Shown one piece after another: positions 57,999 to 64,000 of a stretch of DNA of 64,000 nt. Made by a program: the position numbers and the translations under genes. The DNA comes from Okapia johnstoni (lineage: Eukaryota; Chordata; Mammalia; Artiodactyla; Giraffidae), in assembly GCA_024291935.2 (NCBI GenBank), contig CM044309.1, positions 744,001 through 808,000 on the forward strand. The letters are read 5' to 3'. Under the pieces are notes generated by a model. That model saw nothing but the letters and a program-made list of their open reading frames with translations. It did not search any database and was not told where the DNA came from. How positions within the stretch are numbered: position 1 is the first letter of the stretch; each line of letters starts with the position of its first letter.

Positions 57999-58133
57999 CA
58001 GACTTGGGGTTGCAGAGCACCGGGGGGCTGTTGGAGAGGGTGGGGCTGCTGCTGAAGTAGCTGCTGCCGCCACAGCTGCTCATGCTGCTCCTCCGCACAG
58101 CCGACGCGGTCTTGATCTCCTTGCTGGGGCTGA
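57999..58133 (-). CDS. DEPTOR: DEPTOR exon 6: serine-rich regulatory linker with the degron region
   Basis: A 135-base exon, phase 1 to phase 1: two bases complete V264, then residues 265-308 (SPSKEIKTASAVRRSSMSSC and onward to VLCNPKS), then one base of V309. In human DEPTOR this segment is phosphorylated by mTOR and CK1 and is bound by SCF-beta-TrCP through SSGYFS at 286-291. Here those six residues are GSSYFS (58068-58051). The proline-directed serines corresponding to S293 and S299 are kept; S298 is Asn. The donor is G|GTGAGT (strong). The acceptor CCTCGCCCGCAG at 58134 has a poor pyrimidine tract and borders a minisatellite. Confidence 0.97.
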
Positions 58134-58137
58134 CTGC

Positions 58138-58805
58138 GGGCGAGGACATGCGGTCACGGCCGGGGGCCAGGCCCCAGGGCCACACACGGTCACTCAAGGG
58201 GTCCACTGGGTCCCCGGGGCCACGCGTGGTCACGCACGGTGATGGCCCGGGTGCCCGAGAACTCGCGCGGTTACACACGGCCGTGGGCTGGGTCCCCGGG
58301 ACACATGTTGTCATGCACAGCAGTGGGCCAGGTTCCTGAGGTCATGCGCGGTCACCCACAGCCAGGTCCCCAGGGACACGCGCAGTCACGCGCAGCGATG
58401 GGCTCAGTTCTCGAGGACACGTGCAGTGATGGGCTGGGTTCCCGAGGTCACGCGCGGTCACCCACGGTGGTGGGCTGGGTCCCTGGGGACACGTGCGGTC
58501 ACATGCAGCGGTGGGATGAGTTCTCAAGGACACGTGCGGTGATGGGCTGGGTTCCCGAGGTCACGCGTGGTCACCCACGGTGGTGGGCTGGGTCCCCGGG
58601 GACACGCGTAGTCACATGTGATGGTGAGCTTGGTTCTCGAGGACATGCGCGGTCACCCACAGCAGTGGGCCAGGCCCTGGGACACGTGCGGTCACTCGAG
58701 GGGTAGCTGGGTCCCTGGGACACGCGAGGTCACAGCCGTGGGCTGGGTCCCTGGGGACACGTGCAGTCACACACGGCGGTGAGCTCAGTTCTCAAGAACA
58801 GGTGC
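58138..58805 (-). repeat. 41-bp CpG-rich minisatellite abutting the exon 6 acceptor
   Basis: Between about 58425 and 58665 clean 41-base units alternate 'gggctgggttcccgaggtca' and 'gggctgggtccctggggaca' forms, each followed by 'cgcgcggtca'-like sequence, with one shortened 31-base unit at about 58512. Degenerate units extend left to about 58138 ('gaggacatgcggtcac'), five bases from the splice acceptor, and right to about 58805. Confidence 0.9.
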
Positions 58806-58849
58806 TCCTGCAGCTGCCAGGGTCGTGGGGCAGCCTCCGTGTGCCAGAA

Positions 58850-59050
58850 TAAAGCCCTCTGGCCTTGGCATCAGAAAAGCAAGGGTCTGAGGGGCAGCTC
58901 TACCACCTATGAATAGCACAAGCTGGGCCTAGTCCCTTGGGTTTTGTAAGCCTCAGTTTCCCCAACTGTAAAGTGGGAATAATACTCTCCTATGGGGATT
59001 GGTGCAGGCGTGGTTATATAGGCGAAAGCACTCAGCTACATGAAATACTA
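58850..59050 (+). repeat. MIR SINE
   Basis: 'ttttgtaagcctcagtttcc', 'ccaactgtaaagtgggaata' and the upstream 'cagctctaccacctatgaat' fit MIRb in order. Confidence 0.75.
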
Positions 59051-59589
59051 TTTTAAGAACCACTGAGCTCACATCAAGCATCCCTGAGAGAATGTAAATT
59101 AAGTGTCGGCAAGACACTTAATGAACTAACGGTGACAATAAGTGCCTCCAGATTAAAGATTAAACCACTCATCACCCAGCGCCACAGAAGATTAAAACAC
59201 AGAGCATGACCTCGGGCTTTGAAGGCGTGCAGCACTGAAGCAGCCCTTCAGGGATCTGACCTTGCTTTTCCCTCCACGGAGCTGGCTGGCTCTCAACAGC
59301 AGGAGGAGAGCACGGTGTGGGACGCAGTGAAAGGAGCCGTGGAGAGAGCCACACTGGCCTTCACGGTCACCATGGTTACCGTATCCTTATCACGGTCACC
59401 TGTTCAGGTCTCTGGGACTCGGTGAAGAACAGGGAGGGTGTGGATGGTTCCTCTGCATTTGCAGGAGGCTGCCACCTTAGGGGCATACAGCTGGAGGGCA
59501 TCCAAGCACAGGCTCAGACCCCGACCCTCAGCTAGCGTTTCCTCTCCTGGCGCAGCCCTTGCTTTCTTCTCTGCCCCTTCCCAGCCATG

Positions 59590-59830
59590 TCTGAGGAACC
59601 TGGGATGTGGAAGGCTGGACAGGACCGCTGGGTTAGGACAGAATTCCTGCGAGACCCAGCTCTGCCCACCACTTTCTAGCTGTGGGAGCTTGCCTAAGCC
59701 ACTCGACCGCTCCGTGACTGCGTTTCTCCACCTGTAAAGTGGGGATAAGAAAGGCCTTTCCTCGCAGAGTAACAGTGAGGATTCAATGAGAAAATTTATG
59801 CAGTCAAGCTCGGCTCCGTGCCGGCACTTC
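59590..59830 (+). repeat. MIR SINE
   Basis: 'cagctctgcccaccactttc', 'ttctccacctgtaaagtggg', 'agtgaggattcaatgagaaa' and 'gctccgtgccggc' fit MIRb in order. Confidence 0.75.
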
Positions 59831-60670
59831 TAGTTGTAAGTGTTCTCTCTGTCGCCTCCTGTTTATAACCAATACACGTTTCCATTTTGTTCTGGGTGTC
59901 GGGTGAAGCCTGGGCCCATAGGCTCTGAGCCTTAGGCTGACCAGTTTCCTGAGTCAGTGTCGAGTTTCCAGAGGAGTGGAAGACAGTGCGCTCCATCCTC
60001 CTACACAGAACGACACGCCAAGTTAGTCTTTTCTGAGTGAATGAGGTCATTCTGTTCAGTTTAGCTTGTTTAAATGGGGTTATCATTGTGAACATCAGTC
60101 ACCATTTCTGTCCGGGTTAACTGTCAATATGAGACTGTCTGACCTTACACACAATGCCCCAGGATACTGTGCTTTCTGAGCTCCTATGTCTGCCTTTCAT
60201 AGTTTAAACTTGTTCTGTGTGATAGATTGATAATCAGTTTCCTTTTAGTCTTATATGCCCTCAAAAGTCTTATTCACCCTTATATGGATTTTCAATGCTG
60301 GACTTAGAAAACTGGATAATTAGTGATATGTAAGGATTGTTTCTCAGGTAGCAAAGAATCTGCCTGAAATACACGAGACCCAGAATTGTTTGTAAATGAA
60401 AAGTAAATAAGGTATGAGTGAGAGCTTGAGTGGTCTTTTGTAATTCAAATACGTAAAATTATAAAACAGACTTCATGGCATCGAAGTTGATTACCCAGGA
60501 ACAATTTGGCAGTGTGTTTGTATGTTTTCTTTTGGGGGGCAAAATAAATAAATATATAACTTTTTGGTTATAAATAAAAAGTTTCTTGAGAACAGACTTC
60601 ACAAAGGTGAGTTGTGACTGTGTTACTTCCCAGCAGACACACACACGTGCTCAGAGTGGGATGCACGCAC
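59831..60670. other. Unique intron 5 sequence, no other gene seen
   Basis: No young repeats recognised, apart from a short stretch 'ggtagcaaagaatctgcctg' near 60350 that resembles a Bov-tA head. Confidence 0.4.
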
Positions 60671-60856
60671 CTGACATAAAGCTGGCAGACTTCCGGTTGT
60701 CAAGGCTCTGCTTCCGCAGGCAGAAGGGGCTGTCCTGCGTCTCCTGGGAGGACGGGGACTTCTCACTGAGCAGCTCCATCAGCCTTCGCCTCCGCCGGAA
60801 GTTCATTCTGAACTGGTAGAGAAGATTGCTGTCCACAAACGGGTGCTTGTTGGACA
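60671..60856 (-). CDS. DEPTOR: DEPTOR exon 5: end of second DEP domain and start of linker
   Basis: A 186-base exon, phase 1 to phase 1: two bases complete V202, 61 codons for residues 203-263, then one base of V264. It encodes SNKHPFVDSNLLYQFRMNF, the last strand of the second DEP domain, then five consecutive arginines and the linker from LMELLSEKSPSSQET to KSASFMS. The acceptor CTTCTTCTCCCCAG (60857) is strong; the donor is TCAG|GTGCGT (60670). Compared with remembered human sequence there are four changes, all in the linker: N-to-S (LSEK), H-to-Q (SQETQD), H-to-L (KQSLD) and T259-to-A. Confidence 0.97.
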
Positions 60857-61204
60857 CTGGGGAGAAGAAGCAGCGGATGAGGCCATCCGGTATCCTGCAG
60901 ACACTGGGCACTGCGGCCGGGAAACTCCAGCCGACAGACAGGCGCAACAGTCTCAACAAAGACTCTACACCCAATGCTGCAATACCCTTCATACCTCAGG
61001 GATTTATTGTGGTCCATTTGCAACTTCAATTTTATACTCTGAGCTCATGAATCGTGGAGATGCAGAACAGGCAAGACATCAGGCTTCAAAAGCCACATGC
61101 CGAGGTCATTTTGGTCTCTGGGAAGTAACCAAGAATGCTCCACACTGGCCAGCAACATGCTGAAGTCTCAAACAACCCCCCCAAAATTCAAAACACTTGA
61201 ATAG

Positions 61205-61329
61205 ACTCTATCTCCAAAAACCCAATTAGCATATGACAAGAAACTCACCCTCATTAGTTAATATGGAAATGCAAATTAAAATCACAATGAGATGCTATTT
61301 CACACTCACTAGACTCACAACACAAGAGA
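61205..61329 (+). repeat. Old L1 ORF2 fragment
   Basis: 'acccaattagcatatgacaa' and 'atatggaaatgcaaattaaa' followed by 'cacaatgagatgctatttca' are the L1 ORF2 end block, diverged and short. Confidence 0.7.
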
Positions 61330-63595
61330 AGACTCTACACGTGGACATCACCAGATGGTCAACACCAAAATCAGACTAATTATATTCTTTGCAGCCAAAG
61401 ATGGAGAAGCTCTGTACAATCAGCAAAAACCAGACCGGGAGCAGACTGTGGCTCAGATCATGAACTCCTTATTGCCAAATTCAGACTTAAATTGAAGAAA
61501 GTAAGGAAAACCACTAGACTATTCAGGTATGACCTAAATCAAATCCCTTATGACTATACAGTGGAAGCGACAAATAGATTTAAGGGACTAGATCTGATAG
61601 ACAGAGTGCCTGATAAACTATGGACGGAGGTTCGTGACATTGTACAGGAGACAGGGATCAAGACAATCCCATGGAAAAGAAATGAAAAAAAGGCAAAATG
61701 GCTGTCTGAGGAGGCCTTAAAAACAGCTGTGAAAGGAAGAGAAGCGAAAGGCAAAGGCAAAGGAGAAAAGGAAAGATATTCCCATCTGAATGCAGAGTTC
61801 CGAAGAACAGCAAGGAGAGATAAGAAAGCCTTCCTCAGCAATCAATGCAAAGAAATAGAGGAAAACAACAGAAGAGGAAAGACTAGAGATCTTTTCAAGA
61901 AAATTGGAGATACCAAAGGAACATTTCATGCAAAGACGGGCTCGATAAAGGACAGAAATGGTATGGACCTAACAGAAGCAGAAGATATTAAGAAGAGGTG
62001 GCGAGAATACACAGAAGAACTGTACAAAAAAGATCTTCATGACCCAGATAATCACGAATGGTGTGATCACTCACCTAGAGCCAGACATCCTGGAATGCGA
62101 AGTCAAGTGGGCCTTAGGAAGCATCATTACCAGCAAAGTTAGTGGAGATGATGGAATTCCAGTGGAGCTATTTCAAATCCTAAAAGATGATGCTGTGAAA
62201 GTGCTGCACTCAATATGCCAGCAAATTTGGAAAACTCAACAGTGGCCACAAGACTGGAAAAGGTCAGTTTTGACTCTAATCCGAAAGAAAGGCAATGCCA
62301 AAGAATGTTCAAACTACTGCACGATTGCACTCATCTCACACACTAGCAAAGTAATGCTCAAAATTCTCCAAGCCAGGCTTCAACAGTACATGAACCGTGA
62401 ACTTCCAGATATTCAAGCTGGATTTAGAAAAGACACAGGAACCAGAGATCAAATTGCCAACATCTGTTGAATCATTGAAAAAGCAAGAGAATTCCAGAAA
62501 AACTTCTATTTCTGCTTTATTGACTATGCCAAAGCCTTTGACTGTGTGGATCACAATAAACTGTGGAAAATTCTGAAAGAGATGCTAATACCAGACCACC
62601 TGACCTGCGTCCTGAGAAACCTGTATGCAGATCAAGAAGCAACAGTTAGAACAGGACATGAAACAACAGACTGGTTCCAAATTGGGAAAGGAGTACGTCA
62701 AGGCTGTATATTGTCACCCTGCTTATTTAACTCATATGCAGAGTACATCATGAGAAATGCTGAGCTGGATGAAGCACAAGCTGGAATCAAGATTGCTGGG
62801 AGAAATATCAATAACCTCAGATATGCAGATGACACCACCCTTATGGCAGAAAGTGAAGAAGAACTAAAGAGCCTCTTGATGAAAGTGAAAGAGGAGAGTG
62901 AAAAAGTTGGCTTAAAACTCAACATTTACAAAACTAAGATTGTGGTATCCGGTCCCATCACTTCATGGCAAATAGATGGGGAAACAATGGAAACAGTGTC
63001 AGACTTTATTTTTATGGGCTCCAAAATCACTGTACATAGTGATTGCAGCCATTAAATTAAAAGACACTTACTCCTTGGAAGCAAAACTATGACCATCCTA
63101 GACAGCATGTTAAAAAGCATAGACATTACTTTGCTGACAAAAGTGTATCTAGTCAAAGCTATGGTTTTTCCAGCAGTCATATATGGATGTGAGAATTGGA
63201 CTATAAAGAAAGCTGAGAACTAAAGAATTGATGCTTTTGAACTGTGGTGTTGGAGAAGACTCTTGAGAGTCCCTTGGACTGCAAGGAGATCCAACCAGTC
63301 CATCCTAGAGATCAGTCCTGAATATTCATTGGAAGGACTGATGCTGAAGCTTCAATACTTTATCCACTTGATGTGAAGAGTTGACTCATTTGAAAAGACC
63401 TTGATGCTGGGAAAGATTGAGGGCAGGAGGAGAAGGGGACGACAGAGGATGAGATGGTTGGATGGCATCACCGACTCGATGGACATGGGTTTGGGTGAAC
63501 TTAGGGAGTTGGTGATGGACAGGGAGGCCTGGCGTGCTGCAGTTCATGGGGTCGCAAAGAGTCAGACACGACTGAGCGACTGAACTGAACTGAAC
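61330..63595 (+). mobile_element. BovB LINE (RTE clade), 5'-truncated, about 2.3 kb, disabled
   Basis: The longest BovB in the window. The region after the endonuclease ('ttctttgcagccaaagatgg') opens at 61492 and runs to 62142. A frameshift near 62060 moves the frame to that open at 62039-62470. It ends in an in-frame TGA (62468-62470), continues at 62546-63055 with the FIDYAKAFD and YADD RT blocks (around 62510 and 62820), and stops again at 63053. The 3' end closes at 'gcgactgaactgaactgaac'. Several breaks and no full endonuclease mean it cannot be autonomous. Confidence 0.94.
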
Positions 63596-63815
63596 TGTGA
63601 AGATCTGACTGACTGGAAAAGACCCTGAAGCTGGGAAGGATTGAAGGCAAAATGAGAAGGGGGTGGCAGAGGATGAGATGTTTAGATAGCATCACCGACT
63701 CAATGGACATGAATTTGAGCAAACTCCAGGAGACAGTGGAGGACAGAGGAGCCTGGTTTGCTGCAGTCCATAGGATGATAAAGAGTCAGACGTGATTTAG
63801 CAACTACACAAAGAC
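63596..63815 (+). repeat. Second BovB 3'-end fragment in tandem
   Basis: Immediately after the first 3' end, 'ctggaaaagaccctgaagct' restarts BovB about 220 bases from its terminus and runs to 'gacgtgatttagcaactac'. It is more diverged than the copy before it. Confidence 0.87.
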
Positions 63816-64000
63816 AACAAAAGACTATTCACTTCAACTAAATGAATGATGTTGGCCATGAAGGCAAACACATCAAATTCAGAGATGGTGCTGCATGTTC
63901 CCAGTAAATAATACATTCTTGTATTCAGGAGATTATAAATACATCTTAGACCAAGAGATAGATCAATTACATTTTGATTTGATATCTATAAATAGTGGCT

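Larger units (their letters stand above)
10105..60856 (-). other. DEPTOR: DEPTOR gene, 3' portion (coding exons 5-9 and introns)
   Basis: DEPTOR is a cytosolic inhibitor and binding partner of mTOR in mTORC1 and mTORC2. It has two N-terminal DEP domains, a phosphorylated linker and a C-terminal PDZ domain that binds the FAT domain of mTOR. This window holds the last five coding exons on the minus strand. Exon lengths are 186, 135, 71, 105 and 129 bases, and junction phases are 1, 1, 0 and 0. They join into one open frame from V202 to the C-terminal C409, using human numbering as I remember it, with no insertions or deletions. Introns measure 2537 (5/6), 5309 (6/7), 2489 (7/8) and 39791 bases (8/9). 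All acceptors end in AG and all donors start with GT. The gene looks functional; no stop or frameshift is seen. Exons 1-4 lie beyond 64000. Confidence 0.96.

Noticed and set aside
58239..58706. A 155-codon plus-strand frame rich in Gly, Val and Arg
   Set aside because: It is the 41-base minisatellite read across. The gene here runs on the other strand and the exon borders are clear.
61492..63055. BovB polyprotein as an active element
   Set aside because: A frameshift and at least two in-frame stops break it, and the 5' half is missing.

Overview
This is nuclear DNA from a ruminant, almost certainly a bovid. The interspersed repeats show this: BovB (RTE-type LINE) copies on both strands, about twenty Bov-tA SINEs (tRNA-Glu head plus Bov-A body), BOV-A and BOV-A2 SINEs with (CAG)n tails, CHR-type cetartiodactyl tRNA-Glu SINEs and a ruminant L1 3' end. 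I cannot tell cattle, sheep, goat or buffalo apart from the sequence alone.

The only protein-coding gene I can support is DEPTOR (DEP-domain mTOR-interacting protein), on the minus strand. Its last five coding exons, here called 5 to 9, lie at 60856-60671, 58133-57999, 52689-52619, 50129-50025 and 10233-10105. Every one has AG/GT boundaries with compatible phases. Together they encode 207 complete codons, one partial codon and a stop, corresponding to residues 202-409 of the 409-residue human protein: the end of the second DEP domain, the phospho-regulated serine-rich linker with the degron region, and the C-terminal PDZ domain. Exons 1-4 and the promoter are beyond the right edge. From mammalian synteny (recalled), COL14A1 would follow beyond the left edge.

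Layout: 1-9.3 kb is the 3' flank of DEPTOR, with a BovB inserted in a CHR SINE and a probable SINE-riddled LTR. About 9.3-10.1 kb is probably 3' UTR. 10.2-50.0 kb is intron 8 (39.8 kb), which splits the PDZ domain and contains many repeats, including a 2.6-kb 15-bp minisatellite and a 5'-truncated L1 with target-site duplication. 50.1-60.7 kb contains exons 8 to 5 with short introns, a 40-bp minisatellite inside an old L1, a SINE/LINE chimera and a 41-bp GC-rich minisatellite touching the exon 6 splice acceptor. 60.9-64.0 kb is intron 4, mostly a decayed BovB.

The most notable observations are: (i) the beta-TrCP degron of DEPTOR, SSGYFS at 286-291 in human, reads GSSYFS here; (ii) a CpG-rich minisatellite lies within a few bases of the 3' splice site of that same exon and leaves it a poor polypyrimidine tract; (iii) the 15-bp array has a 554-bp higher-order structure and grows directly out of a SINE tail; (iv) a Bov-tA/BovB chimera is joined at a short homology. 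I see no bacterial-type system, CRISPR array, tRNA or rRNA gene, or intact transposon. Identities come from reading the sequence against remembered consensus sequences and the remembered human DEPTOR protein, not from a database search, so repeat boundaries are usually good to about 10-20 bases.
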